Shown piece by piece: positions 46,196-55,872 of a stretch of 64,000 bases of DNA (position 1 is its first letter; each line of letters opens with the position of its first letter). This DNA is from Taudactylus pleione (taxonomy: Eukaryota > Chordata > Amphibia > Anura > Myobatrachidae), in contig JAUIMM010000200.1 of assembly GCA_031769625.1 (NCBI GenBank), positions 53,342,001 to 53,406,000 on the forward strand, read 5' to 3'. Both the position numbers and the translations under genes were made by a program. The notes below the pieces were generated by a model. The model was not told the origin of the DNA. It ran no database searches and saw only the letters and a list, made by a program, of their open reading frames with translations.

Positions 46196-46431
46196 ATTGG
46201 TGTACACACTGAACGATATCGTTAACGATAGTGTTCAGTGACGTCATCCTGCCACATCCCTACACAGGCACTTTCTGACGATATCATCAGATTGGTCTGC
46301 ATATTTGCACGACAGCAAAGATCGTTAACGACCAGTGGGAGCGCGCATCGTTGGTCGTTTGGTGCATACACACTGGACGATATATATCATTCATATCGTT
46401 CACTTTTATTGTCTAGTGTGTATTCTCCATT
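46196..46431. mobile_element. MITE with GGTGTACACACTG-like ends
   Basis: GGTGTACACACTGAACGATA at the left and the inverse TTGTCTAGTGTGTATTCTCC at the right resemble the GCATACACAC group. The interior repeats CGATATCGTT words. Target duplication was not clear. Confidence 0.5.
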
Positions 46432-46672
46432 ACACAGATCGCCAAGCAGGTCCTGGGTCGACCACCTCACCCAGTAGATCCAGCGCCTTTTTAAAGGTCA
46501 ATCACAGATGTATAATTGGCTAATTTTAAACTTGTGTCTTTATCTCCCTGAGTTCCTTTGCCATATAAAGCTGATTAGCCCTAGTGCTTTTTGACATGTT
46601 GAAACCTGCTGCCTGCCAACACTATTTGAGCTGAATTCTTTACACAAGCATACGGTAAGTTATTTACTTTGC
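46432..46672. other. Unassigned sequence
   Basis: Nothing recognised. Confidence 0.3.
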
Positions 46673-46956
46673 CAGTGTCGGACTGGTGCATGAAGGGCCC
46701 ACCAGGGAAATACAATCCCAGAGGCCCACCAAGAGGCAAGGCCACTTGCTGGAAGGGGTGTGGCCACCCGACAAGAGAGGAGTGGCCAGCCATTATAGGA
46801 GCGGCATTTTATAGTATATAAAGAAAAAATTACCTTTCAAATAAGTCCAGTATAATTTATACTACTGTATTTAAAAGAACTACAGAGATAAAATGTGTAT
46901 AAATCACCATAAAAAAACTTTATTTATATTGATAAACATATGCATGAATGACTACA
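46673..46956. mobile_element. hAT-like terminal part, probably interrupted by the DIRS element
   Basis: CAGTGTCGGACTGGTGCATG with GGGCCCACCAGGGAAA following is a typical hAT-type start. No inverse end was found in the window, so the rest may have been lost. Confidence 0.45.
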
Positions 46957-47152
46957 AAAAACAAGAGATATGGTAAGAACTTACCTTTGTTATCTCTGTT
47001 TCTACGAAGTCCATAGGGTCCACAGGGTGACCTTGGGGTATAGCTGGATCCTGGATCCTCGGGCACCACGGAGTTAAAGCTTTTAGCTGCTCCCAGGATG
47101 CACTTGGGTCCAACCTCCCCTATACCCCGCCCCCGAGCCACAGGCACCTCAG
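46957..47152. repeat. DIRS left inverted terminal repeat
   Basis: From about 47010 inward to 47152 it is the reverse complement of the right repeat (52939-53096), including CACAGGGTGACCTTGGGG and GAGCCACAGGCACCTCAG. The outermost roughly 50 bp (with GGTAAGAACTTACCTTTG) are absent from the right repeat but are complementary to the internal region. Confidence 0.9.
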
Positions 47153-47298
47153 TTGGTAAGCAGCCCAGGCCGGAGGAGGAGACGAAACAGAGAGAAGGAA
47201 GACTGGAACACACAAGAACCATATTCACAGAAATGGGAGACGGAAAACCGGTGACCAGTCACAGAGCCCATATGAAGCCAGGTGCGTCAGGGCGGGTG

Positions 47299-47409
47299 CC
47301 CTGTGGACCCTATGGACTTCGTAGAAACAGAGATAACAAAGGTAAGTTCTTACCATATCTCTTGTTTTCTACTTCAGGGTCCATAGGGGTCCACAGGGTG
47401 ACCTTGGGG
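47299..47409. repeat. DIRS internal complementary region
   Basis: The first part (47299 to about 47369, including CCTATGGACTTCGTAGAAAC) is the reverse complement of the outer left terminus. The second part (about 47366-47409, including TTTCTACTTCAGGGTCC) is the reverse complement of the outer right terminus. This junction-like sequence is thought to template completion of the ends during DIRS replication. Confidence 0.93.
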
Positions 47410-47428
47410 ATGTCCCAAAGCAGTCCAA

Positions 47429-48409
47429 CTAAGGGCGGGGACGCTCCTGTGCTGATAGGAGAACCCGGCGCCCAAAGGATGCATCCTGAGAGGCAAAGGT
47501 GTCAAACGCATAGAACCTCAAAAAGGTCTGAATGGAAGACCAGGTGGCCGCCTTACAGAGCTGAACAGCAGAGGCGCCACGGCTAGCAGCCCAAGAAGGG
47601 CCCACGGACCGAGTGGAATGAGCCTTAACAGAGGCTGGCACAGGTAAACCCTCCTGCATATAAGCCTCAATAATAACAGAACGAAGCCAACGGGCTAGAG
47701 TCTGTTTGTTGGCAGGCCAACCCCTCTTGTGAAAACCAAAGAGGATAAACAAAGAATCCGACTTCCTCACAGAACTAGTCCGGGCCACATAAACCTGGAG
47801 TGCCCTTACAACGTCTAAGGAAGTCTCCCCAGCCGAAAGATCAGGTGACTGAAAGGCTAGTACAACAATTTCCTGATTAATGTGGAACCTGGAAACCACC
47901 TTAGGCAGGAAATCAGGACGAGTGCGAAGCACCACTCTGTCCTGATGAAAAATCAGAAAAGGGGGACGACAAGAAAGCGCCCCCAAATCTGAAACCCTCC
48001 TGGCAGAAGCAATTGCCAAGAGGAAAACAGTTTTAAAAGTTAGCCACTTGAGCTCCACTGACTCCAAGGGCTCAAAAGGAGGACCCTGTAAGGCCCTAAG
48101 AACCACCGCCAAATCCCACGGGGCCACAGGTGGCACAAAGGGAGGCTGGATTCTCAAAACACCCTGGAAAAAGGTGTGTACGTCCGGCATAGCAGCGATC
48201 CTGCGCTGGAACCACACAGACAGACCAGACACGTGTACCTTCAGTGAAGAAAGACGTAATCCTAAGTCCAAACCGGACTGAAGGAAAGCCAGAATACGCG
48301 AAACTCGGAACACCTGGGGATCATAGTTTCTGGCCTCGCACCACTGAAAGTAAGTGTGCCACACTCTGTGATAGATCCTCGCGGAAGCAGGCTTGCGCGC
48401 CCTCAGCAT
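47429..48409 (-). CDS. DIRS tyrosine recombinase
   Basis: Integrates the circular cDNA by site-specific strand exchange. From the first suitable ATG at 48409 the protein is 326 residues; the frame itself is open back to about 50290, overlapping the RT ORF in another phase, so the true start is unsure. The amino part (ARIYHRVWHTYFQWCEARN) is the core-binding SAM-like domain. Catalytic residues seen are the first arginine in AIASARRVSDLGAL, the H-x-x-R box in VKAHSTRS, and the tyrosine nucleophile in TFLRFYAFD. All are intact. It lies immediately downstream of the RT/RNase H stop at 48445 and 20 bp from the internal complementary region. Confidence 0.92.
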   Translation of the reverse strand: MLRARKPASARIYHRVWHTYFQWCEARNYDPQVFRVSRILAFLQSGLDLGLRLSSLKVHVSGLSVWFQRRIAAMPDVHTFFQGVLRIQPPFVPPVAPWDLAVVLRALQGPPFEPLESVELKWLTFKTVFLLAIASARRVSDLGALSCRPPFLIFHQDRVVLRTRPDFLPKVVSRFHINQEIVVLAFQSPDLSAGETSLDVVRALQVYVARTSSVRKSDSLFILFGFHKRGWPANKQTLARWLRSVIIEAYMQEGLPVPASVKAHSTRSVGPSWAASRGASAVQLCKAATWSSIQTFLRFYAFDTFASQDASFGRRVLLSAQERPRP

Positions 48410-48444
48410 GGTGGTAATAACGGAGCTAGAAAAGCCCCGAGACC

Positions 48445-50397
48445 TCAGGACGGCTGTCTCAAGAGCCACGCCGTCAAAGATAGTCGACCCAGATCCGGGT
48501 GAAGACAGGGCCCCTGAGACAACAGGTCCCGCCGTTGAGGTAGGAGGTACGGAGCGTCGATGCACAGGCTCCGCAGATCGGAGTACCACGGCCTTCTGGG
48601 CCACGCTGGGGCCACCAGGATCAGTGTGCCTCCGTCCTGTTTGAACTTGCGCAGGACCCGAGGCAGCAGAGATATCGGAGGGAACAAGTAAGCCAGTTGA
48701 AACAGCCATTTCACCGACAGCGCGTCTATCAGACTTGCGCCTGCGTCCCTTGTCCTTGACCCGTACACAGGCAGCTTGTGATTGTAACGGGACGCCATCA
48801 GGTCCAGCTCTGGCAGCCCCCACTTGTCCACGAGTAGTTGGAATACCTCTGGTTGAAGCGACCATTTCCCGGGATGCACATCGTAACGGCTGAGGAAGTC
48901 TGCCTCCCAATTGAGGACTCCTGGGATGAAAACTGCCGAGAGAGCTGGAAGATAGCGCTCCGCCCAAGCCAGGACGCGAGACACCTCCGACATCGCAGCT
49001 CGACTGCGAGTCTCTCCCTGGTGATTGATGTACGCCACCGTGGTGGCGTTGTCTGACTGCACCTGAACGGCCCTTCCGTGAAGAGCGGTGCCGGACGACT
49101 GCAGGGCTCTGTATACTGCCCGCAGTTCCAGGATGTTGATGGGAAGAATCGCTTCCTCCGCCGACCAACGACCCTGAAGTGACAAGGAGCCTGTCACCGC
49201 CCCCCAACCCCGGAGACTGGCATCTGTCGTGAGCAGAACCCATTCCGGGATCCAAAAGGGGCGCCCCTCCAGGAGATGCGCTGTCTGCAGCCACCAGGCT
49301 AGGGACAGACGCACCTCCGAGGACAACACCAGCATCTGAGAGCGGATCCTGTGTGGCAATCCGTTCCATTCTGAAAGAATCAGCCCCTGCAGGGGCCTGG
49401 AATGGAACTGGGCAAACTCCACCATGTCGAATGCCGACACCATGGACCCCAAAACTCTCATCGCTGAGTGCACCGACACTCTGCCACTGCTCAGACAACT
49501 GTGAATCCGCAGCTGTAAGGAGGAGACCTTCTCTGGAGTCAGAAAAATCCGTTGCTGACGAGAGTCCAGCAGGGCCCCCAAATGAACCATCCGTTGTGAT
49601 GGGATGAGGGAGGATTTCTTCCAGTTGATCAACCAGCCGTGCGCCTGTAGACAAGCGACCGTCAGGTGGAGATGCTGGATCAGTACCTCCGGGGAGCTTG
49701 CCAGCAAGAGGAGGTCGTCTAGATACGGTAGCAACCGTATCCCCTGGCTCCGAAGGTGAGCCGCCATGACCGCCATCACCTTGGTAAATACCCTTGGTGC
49801 CGTGGAGAGACCAAAGGGTAGAGCCCTGAATTGGTAGTGGTTGTGGAGAATAGCAAACCGCAGAAACCGTTGGTGCGATGTTGCTATAGGCACATGGAGG
49901 TAGGCGTCCTGGATATCCAGGGAGATCATATAATCCCCCGGTTCCATCGCCAGTATGATGGAACGCAAAGTTTCCATCCTGAATTTGGGAACCCTGAGAA
50001 ACCTGTTCAGGGACTTCAAATTGAGGATGGGGCGATGAGAGCCATTGGGTTTCTGCACCAGAAACAGCGTAGAGTAATACCCCATCCCACGTTGAGACTG
50101 TGGTACGGGTATAATGACCCCCGCCGTCAGCAAGGCCTCTATGGCTTCCTGAACCTGCAAGGCCTTGGTTTTGTCCTGAGAAGGACTTGTGCAAATAAAC
50201 TGGCAAGGCGGCCTGTGCCGAAAAGACAGGGCGTACCCCTGGGAGACCACTTCTCGCACCCAGGCATCCGTGGTGGTATTGTGCCAGCACTGGGCGAATT
50301 GAAGAAGTCGGCCTCCCACTCTGGGGTCCCCCAGAGGGAGGCCCGTCCCATCACGCAGAAGGCTTATCTTCTGGCTTGGAAGAAGGGCGCCTAGCAC
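48445..50397 (-). CDS. DIRS reverse transcriptase / RNase H
   Basis: Copies element RNA into DNA. About 650 codons are open. The frame begins with GTG in this reading, so initiation may need another start or a frameshift from gag, which it overlaps by 47 bp in a different phase. RT motifs: LVQKPNGSHRPILNLKSLN (residues 113-131), SLDIQDAYLHVP with D161 and D164, LPFGLSTAP, and the catalytic YLDD at 225-228. RNase H: D392 in TTDAS, E424 in ILELRAV, D449 in QSDNATTVAYINHQG, and D500 in WEADFLSR. The carboxy part (LDLMASRYNHKLP, FPPISLLPRVLRK) is of the type found in DIRS and Ngaro elements. No internal stop or frameshift. Confidence 0.93.
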   Translation of the reverse strand: MLGALLPSQKISLLRDGTGLPLGDPRVGGRLLQFAQCWHNTTTDAWVREVVSQGYALSFRHRPPCQFICTSPSQDKTKALQVQEAIEALLTAGVIIPVPQSQRGMGYYSTLFLVQKPNGSHRPILNLKSLNRFLRVPKFRMETLRSIILAMEPGDYMISLDIQDAYLHVPIATSHQRFLRFAILHNHYQFRALPFGLSTAPRVFTKVMAVMAAHLRSQGIRLLPYLDDLLLLASSPEVLIQHLHLTVACLQAHGWLINWKKSSLIPSQRMVHLGALLDSRQQRIFLTPEKVSSLQLRIHSCLSSGRVSVHSAMRVLGSMVSAFDMVEFAQFHSRPLQGLILSEWNGLPHRIRSQMLVLSSEVRLSLAWWLQTAHLLEGRPFWIPEWVLLTTDASLRGWGAVTGSLSLQGRWSAEEAILPINILELRAVYRALQSSGTALHGRAVQVQSDNATTVAYINHQGETRSRAAMSEVSRVLAWAERYLPALSAVFIPGVLNWEADFLSRYDVHPGKWSLQPEVFQLLVDKWGLPELDLMASRYNHKLPVYGSRTRDAGASLIDALSVKWLFQLAYLFPPISLLPRVLRKFKQDGGTLILVAPAWPRRPWYSDLRSLCIDAPYLLPQRRDLLSQGPCLHPDLGRLSLTAWLLRQPS

Positions 50398-51901
50398 TCC
50401 AGGCTTGCTTCTTTGGCTTTGAGGCGGTCTTGGGTGCGGACTGCCTCGGGAAGGACTGACCCTTTGCCTTGCCCTGAACCCGAAAGGAACGAAACGCCGA
50501 GCTCCGGACCTTAGCAGGTGTAGTAGCTGAAGGGAGGAAGGCTGACTTGGATTTTGCCAGGGTATCTACTATTTTGTCCAGGTCCGGACCAAATAGTAAT
50601 TCCCCATTAAAAGGTAAGGCCTCCAAGCCTTTCTTTGAATCCGCGTCTGCTCTTCAAGACCGCAACCACAAGGATCTACGAGCAGACACTGCTGCCGCCG
50701 AAACCCTAGAGGTCAACAGGCTAGCATCCAAAGATGCTTCTCCAATGTAGGAGGCGGCATCTCTCATCTGTCCTAACAACGCCCTCTGGACGTCCGGAGA
50801 TTCATCCGTAAACGTGTCCTCCAAGGCGTTGGCCCACCCCTCAATGGCCTTGGCCACCCAGGAGATGGCCATGGACGGCCGGGCTACAGCCCCTGAGAGA
50901 GAATAAATAGACTTTAGACAAGTCTCCACCTTCCTGTCCGTAGGATCCTTCAGCGAGGATATAGACGGCAATGGCAAAGTAGCACTCCTGATGAGGCGTG
51001 TTACATGGGAATCGACTGCAGGCGGAGTTTCCCATTTCTTACAATGCGCTTCCGGGAATGGATAATTGGACGCCAAGCGTTTCTGTGGCAGGAAACGCTT
51101 ACTGGGCGTCTGCCAGGCCACCGCCATGTGATCAGTCAACTGATCAGACAAGGGGAACGCTGTAGAAGTAACCTTAGCTTTTTTAAAACTAGGATACCTT
51201 GACTTGGGAGCGGGTGCCTCATCCTCAATCAGAAGAATAGCCCGCACCGCCTTAACCAGAGCCCGCACATTGATGGAAGACTTAGTGTCTACCTCCTGGA
51301 CTGAGGCATCTGAGGCTGAGTCATCCTGTACCTCACCATCATCCGAGAACCCCTCAGAATCCGAAAGATGCGCAGCCTGTGCCATGACTGAGCGTTTAGA
51401 CGCCCTGGAGGGCACGTCACTGCGCAACATCGACTGAAAAGCCGAAGATGCTGCCGCCAAATCTTGGACAGTGTGGGAAAGCGCATCCACCCAGGGTGGA
51501 GGAGCTGTCACAGGAGCCTGAAACGGCACCACAGCCGGCTGTGCCACAGGGGTGGACTGAATATACATTGGCAACCCCGCATAGGGACCAACAGGCTGAG
51601 ACCCCGGGGGAGTCTGCAATAATTGTGGGACACCCGGGGAATGGGGGATGGCAGGCTGGGGCAACGCCCTAGTAGGGGCGGCAGTCGGGACCGACAGACG
51701 GTCCGCGATGGACACCAGCACCTGGGAAAACATCGCCCATGGTGGCTCCTGCGAAATGGGAGGTTTAGACGTACCAGGGACCGCCTGGCACCGTCCGCAC
51801 AGGCCGTCCTGTGACAAATCCTCCCTATCCACTCCTGCAGAACAGCGCCTGCAGGAGAACAATGCTGGAGCCCCGGAGTGCTCAATCTCCTCCTCAGACA
51901 T
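50351..51901 (-). pseudogene. DIRS gag-like ORF with one in-frame TGA
   Basis: Starts at ATG 51901 (MSEEEIEHSG). A CxxC-x14-CxxC cluster (C17, C20, C35, C38) near the amino end could bind zinc. A proline-rich stretch (about 50-140) and a serine/aspartate-rich acidic stretch (about 170-205) follow. The frame stops at a TGA at 50654-50656 (after 415 codons), then continues in the same phase for about 100 codons of basic, lysine/serine-rich sequence to 50351. TGA from CGA by CpG decay is the simplest origin. Presumed nucleocapsid-like role by position; no close family match can be claimed. A functional copy elsewhere would be needed for supply in trans. Confidence 0.8.
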
Positions 51902-52499
51902 GACTTAGGAAGAAAACGTGCGCACTCACCAGTGTGCTGAACAACAGCCCACAATATGGCACCGTGTAGCACACAACTGTATGTGACGGACCTCACAAAT
52001 ACGTGATCTATATAGGTGAGGTCAGTAGAAACACCCTTCCCCCGCACACCTGTAGGGCTTGTAGGAGAAGGAAAGGGATAGGTACAGGCTGACAGTAAGT
52101 AGAAAAAAGACACAGACAGGCAGCACTAGCAAAAGTCACATACCATGCAGGAAGATATACTCACTGCACCTTTCCACTACAATCAACCTCCCAGATTCAG
52201 TGTCTGGGAGGGCTATAGCGCTGTGTACACTGTCCTTGTCGGGGGAGAGGTACACAGGGGGACCGGTCCGCGTGCTCCCTGAGAGTATCCACGCTGCCAG
52301 TAAGAAAATGGCCGCTGGAGACCTCAGAGGAGGAGTGGCCCGAGTAGCTGCAGCTCAGCGACGCCAGACTCCGAGCTGAAAGGCGCGCTGAGCTGAGGGG
52401 AGGAGCCGCTGACAGGGAAGGCTTCCTCCCCTGGATAGCATATTTAACCCCCAAGGTTGCGGCATCCCGCTTGCCGCTTAATTACCCTGGTGGTCTAGT

Positions 52500-52810
52500 G
52501 GTCTGGCGGGGTATGCCTCCGATGGAGGGGGGGCCCGCCGCCACCGCTAGCGCCCCCGGTCTGTCCCCTAGACCGGGGGCATGGGACTGCATATGAAAGG
52601 CATTACCCGCGCACCGCCGCTAATCAGCGGTGCGCGGCTTACCTGATCTCCCCGGCGTCTTCCGGCAGCAGTCCCGGGGGAAGCCAGAGTCCGGCTAGTA
52701 CAGACTCTGGCTTCCCCCGCCGCGATCCCCAGTTCAGTGCTGGCGTCGCGACGCCAGCAGGGAGAAGGAGCGGCAGCGTGGGCGTCTTACAGATAGCCCA
52801 GCGCTGCCGC
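52500..52810. repeat. Chain of hairpins in the DIRS leader
   Basis: Between gag and the right terminal repeat, six hairpins follow each other: GGCGGG/CCCGCC; GCCCCCGGTCT with AGACCGGGGGC; GCGCACCGC with GCGGTGCGC; a 16-bp stem GGGGGAAGCCAGAGTC with GACTCTGGCTTCCCCC; the palindrome GCTGGCGTCGCGACGCCAGC; and GAGCGGCAGCG with CGCTGCCGCTC. It lies in the presumed 5' leader of the element RNA. It may be a native structure or an inserted hairpin-chain element. Confidence 0.8.
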
Positions 52811-52938
52811 TCTGGAGAAAAAGAAAAAACTATAGTCAAAAAATAAATAAATTTAACTAAGTTAAAAAAGCTTTAGGGGGCTGCTCCTGCAGACCCCCCC
52901 CGCAGGGTGACCCGACTCCGGCCGGGCACCATCTTAAA

Positions 52939-53096
52939 CTGAGGTGCCTGTGGCTCGGGGGCGGGGTATAGGGGAGGTTGGACCCAAGTGCATCCTGGGA
53001 GCAGCTAAAAGCTTTAACTCCGTGGTGCCCGAGGATCCAGGATCCAGCTATACCCCAAGGTCACCCTGTGGACCCCTATGGACCCTGAAGTAGAAA
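52939..53096. repeat. DIRS right inverted terminal repeat
   Basis: Reverse complement of the inner left repeat, from CTGAGGTGCCTGTGGCTCG to GGACCCTGAAGTAGAAA. The transcriptional start of the minus-strand element RNA is expected within or near this repeat. Its outer edge is complementary to the second half of the internal complementary region. Confidence 0.9.
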
Positions 53097-55483
53097 TATA
53101 AATAACAGAAAATTAAACAGCAGCATTTGAATATCAGCACATATATTAACCTTCATATCTGTTGTATCCCACAGGGTATCCGGTCATTAGATCTACATTG
53201 TCTAGACAATGTTTGGGTAGACAATGGAAGATAGACAGGCAATAGGTCGACAGGGGCTACCAGCAGCGCTATACAGACTGGTGGCAGCAGAGACTACACC
53301 CACCACTCACACCAATGTCACTGTGTGCCTTGTACACAGCCTGGTATGCAGCCTATCCTGTTTGAGTGACCAAAAGCACCTCTCCTCCCACCCCTTACCA
53401 GCTGCACGCATGGGGCCACACCTATCTCTTGCATTGATTATGTCAATACATTTTGTTTTTGTTATTGCTCAGCTTTAACTTTACGGATAAAGTGCCGGTT
53501 ATTTCTAGGAGTCTCCAATACAAATGATGCAGTGCTTATGAATATCAGTTTAGCAGTTTTTGCGCCAACTTGGAACAGACAGATATTAGTATATACACAC
53601 ACATCTGTATATAAGTGTTTAATAAGTTAATCAGCTGATAATCATATAAAACTGACTTTTCTAATTGTTTAGAGATATCATACTCAAATACATTATATCT
53701 ACATAAAAAATGTGTTAACGAAGCAAATAAAGATGTCTTTAAAATAAAGTCAAATATCATATTTATTTCTACTGTTAAGATCTTCCCTCCAGCTACTGAC
53801 CATACGTGTGGCCTAATTCTGAGTCACATACAGTTACTTCTGTGGTCACTTTTCCCTACGGCTGTGGCACTGTACTCACTTAATAAGCCAAGTTTGTGCG
53901 CAAAGTATTCACCGGTGCCATCTTTTTACTCTTTCACACAAAATACGTATCGTGCTATCCTATTAGTTAAAGGCTTTTCGCACATGCGAATTCTCCATAG
54001 TCAAAAGCTGCAAAAAGTTTTCACCATCTCAAAGCATGGCTAAAAATGTTGGGATGTGGTTCAGTTAGCTAAATTTGGCCAATAATGATGTCATTTTTGG
54101 GGTGAAAAAGTAAAAAGTGTTGGAAAATGGGTTTGAAGTAGTGGGATTGGTATTTTGGGCGGTCTATGGATGGGACTGGTGTTTTTAGGATTGCAGGTGC
54201 ATGTGATAGGTGTATTTTCTAGTTTTTTTTTAAATGCAGTTTTAAGACACAAAATCATACTTACACCCAGTTTAATGTACCCCCAACTTAACTACAGCAT
54301 GTATTCTTTCCCAAAATTATAGCTTTCTATAATTTTTTCACTGATAGAGAAAAATGCCTATAATAGCCATTTTACACACTTTAAGAACCCAAACCCTTTA
54401 CGTCCCTTAACAGACACAATTTAAGAACCCAAACCCTTTACGTCCCTTAACAGACTTAACAGACCTGTACTTTTCGGCGCTAACAGCATGGATAATATTG
54501 CACAAAAGCTGCATCGTGTCTTGTGCAATAGGATAGCGCGAATAGCGGAGTGCACATAAGTGCAAATAGTGCCAGATTTGGTCTGACAGTGTGTGAAAAC
54601 GTAATGCTTCTGCGTCTAATTGGATATGGCCCTAAGTCGCAAATCTGTGCGTTTGAAAGTGCAAGCCTATCCTGACCACTGTTCTAGTATCCACAGACGC
54701 AGTCGGCATCATGTATCAGCACTTGCACCAGCCCGATGTTTGGTGTAAGAGATCCGTCAGAAACTTAGCAGTACGCGTGGAGATGGACATACCCACCCAC
54801 CAGAATTAGCGGCTCAATGCACCTTGATACTCGCTGCCCAGTTGCCGCCCATAAATAACTATTTAACGCTGGGCTCGATTTGCACAAGAGACAGCACACA
54901 CGCACCTACTTGCAACTTTGGACACATTGCGCGGCTCATGCACACACCGTGTTTTGTGATACAGATGCACGCACAGTTGGCTCAAAAACAGGAGATGTGT
55001 CCTACTCAACATTAGGCTCTTGGTTTTACTTAGCTTCCAGAAACATACAGTACACGTGTTTATTCTAGGCTATGAAAGCTCTAGTCTACTATGTGATACT
55101 TGTAATGATTGAAAACAACAAATCTATTATTTGTATAAAAGCTAATGTATACAGCATCCAAAGCAGACAAGACATTATTACACAGACTAAACTCAAGTCC
55201 CCATAAACTTACATTATTAATGTTTTGGTCTCTAATCCCACATTGACCGCACTGTATTTTATTTCAAACAATTGTAAATTGTGAGATATATCTGGGAGAC
55301 ATAGTAACATGGTCTGAATGGGACTGTGCTTTATGGTTCTGCACTTTCTCTGACGACATCTCATCAACTGTATGCATGTCTATAACTTGTGCTTTTTTTC
55401 AATGCAAAAAGGTGGGGGCACTCTCTTAGGGGCATACTTATTAAAATATATTTGCAGCTTATCCGTAGGGTACCCACAAATAT
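53097..55483. other. Unassigned sequence with a 40-bp duplication
   Basis: No gene recognised. TTTAAGAACCCAAACCCTTT and the following CGTCCCTTAACAGAC occur twice, at 54380 and 54420. Around 53960-54130 words such as CTTTTCGCACATGCGAA and GATGATGTCATTTTT are reminiscent of 27205-28706, suggesting a diverged relative. Confidence 0.4.
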
Positions 55484-55486
55484 TAA

Positions 55487-55674
55487 GGGGTCTATTTACT
55501 AAGCAGTGTTAGGAGACAGAGTGAAAAGTGATAAGGTGCCAGCGATTCAGCACCTAACTGCCATCTCACAGGCTGTGTTTGAAAAATGACAGTTGGGAGC
55601 TGATTGGCTGGCACCTTATCACTTTCTTATCACTTTTCACTCTATCTCCTAACATTGCTTAGTAAATAGACCCC
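55487..55674. mobile_element. 188-bp MITE GGGGTCTATTTACTAAGC with TAA duplication
   Basis: Long inverted ends (GGGGTCTATTTACTAAGCA, then GAGTGAAAAGTGATAA) pair over about 60 bp. TAA at 55484-55486 and 55675-55677. Non-coding; the TAA duplication suggests PIF/Harbinger mobilisation. Confidence 0.9.
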
Positions 55675-55687
55675 TAAGTATCCCTAA

Positions 55688-55864
55688 CAGTGGCGGCTCC
55701 AGGGGTGGGGCTGCAGTACAGTCCAAAATTCAAATAGGGGAGCCACACCAACTGCCAGTTAGTCCCAGCCAGAAATGTTTGGCAGCATGTGAAATGACAG
55801 TCTGTGTGACTCCCCTATTTGAATTTTGGACTGCGGTGGAGCCCCACCCCTGGAGCCGCCACTG
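55688..55864. mobile_element. hAT-type MITE CAGTGGCGGCTCCAGGGG
   Basis: 177 bp between CAGTGGCGGCTCCAGGGG and its inverse. The flanks ATCCCTAA (55680-55687) and ATCCCCAA (55865-55872) are an 8-bp duplication with one mismatch. Same family and length as 18138-18314. It lies only 10 bp after the preceding MITE's duplication. Confidence 0.9.
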
Positions 55865-55872
55865 ATCCCCAA

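Larger units (their letters stand above)
46957..53096 (-). mobile_element. Complete DIRS-type tyrosine-recombinase retrotransposon (about 6.1 kb)
   Basis: On the minus strand the order is right inverted terminal repeat, leader, gag-like ORF, RT/RNase H, tyrosine recombinase, internal complementary region, left inverted terminal repeat. The terminal repeats are inverted, and the internal region at 47299-47409 is complementary to both outer edges, as in DIRS elements. These replicate through a circular intermediate and integrate with a tyrosine recombinase, not a DDE integrase. No target duplication is seen, as expected. RT, RNase H and recombinase frames are open; the clear lesion is one TGA in gag. 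It looks recent. Confidence 0.95.

Noticed and set aside
47336..47379. Mini-intron (GTAAGT ... CTACTTCAG) in the DIRS internal region
   Set aside because: About 36 bp is too short for a vertebrate intron, and it lies antisense to the element's genes; it is explained by the terminal complementarity.
48445..50290. Amino-terminal 600 codons of the 953-codon frame as part of the recombinase
   Set aside because: That stretch is the shadow of the RT/RNase H ORF in another phase; only the last roughly 330 codons show recombinase features.
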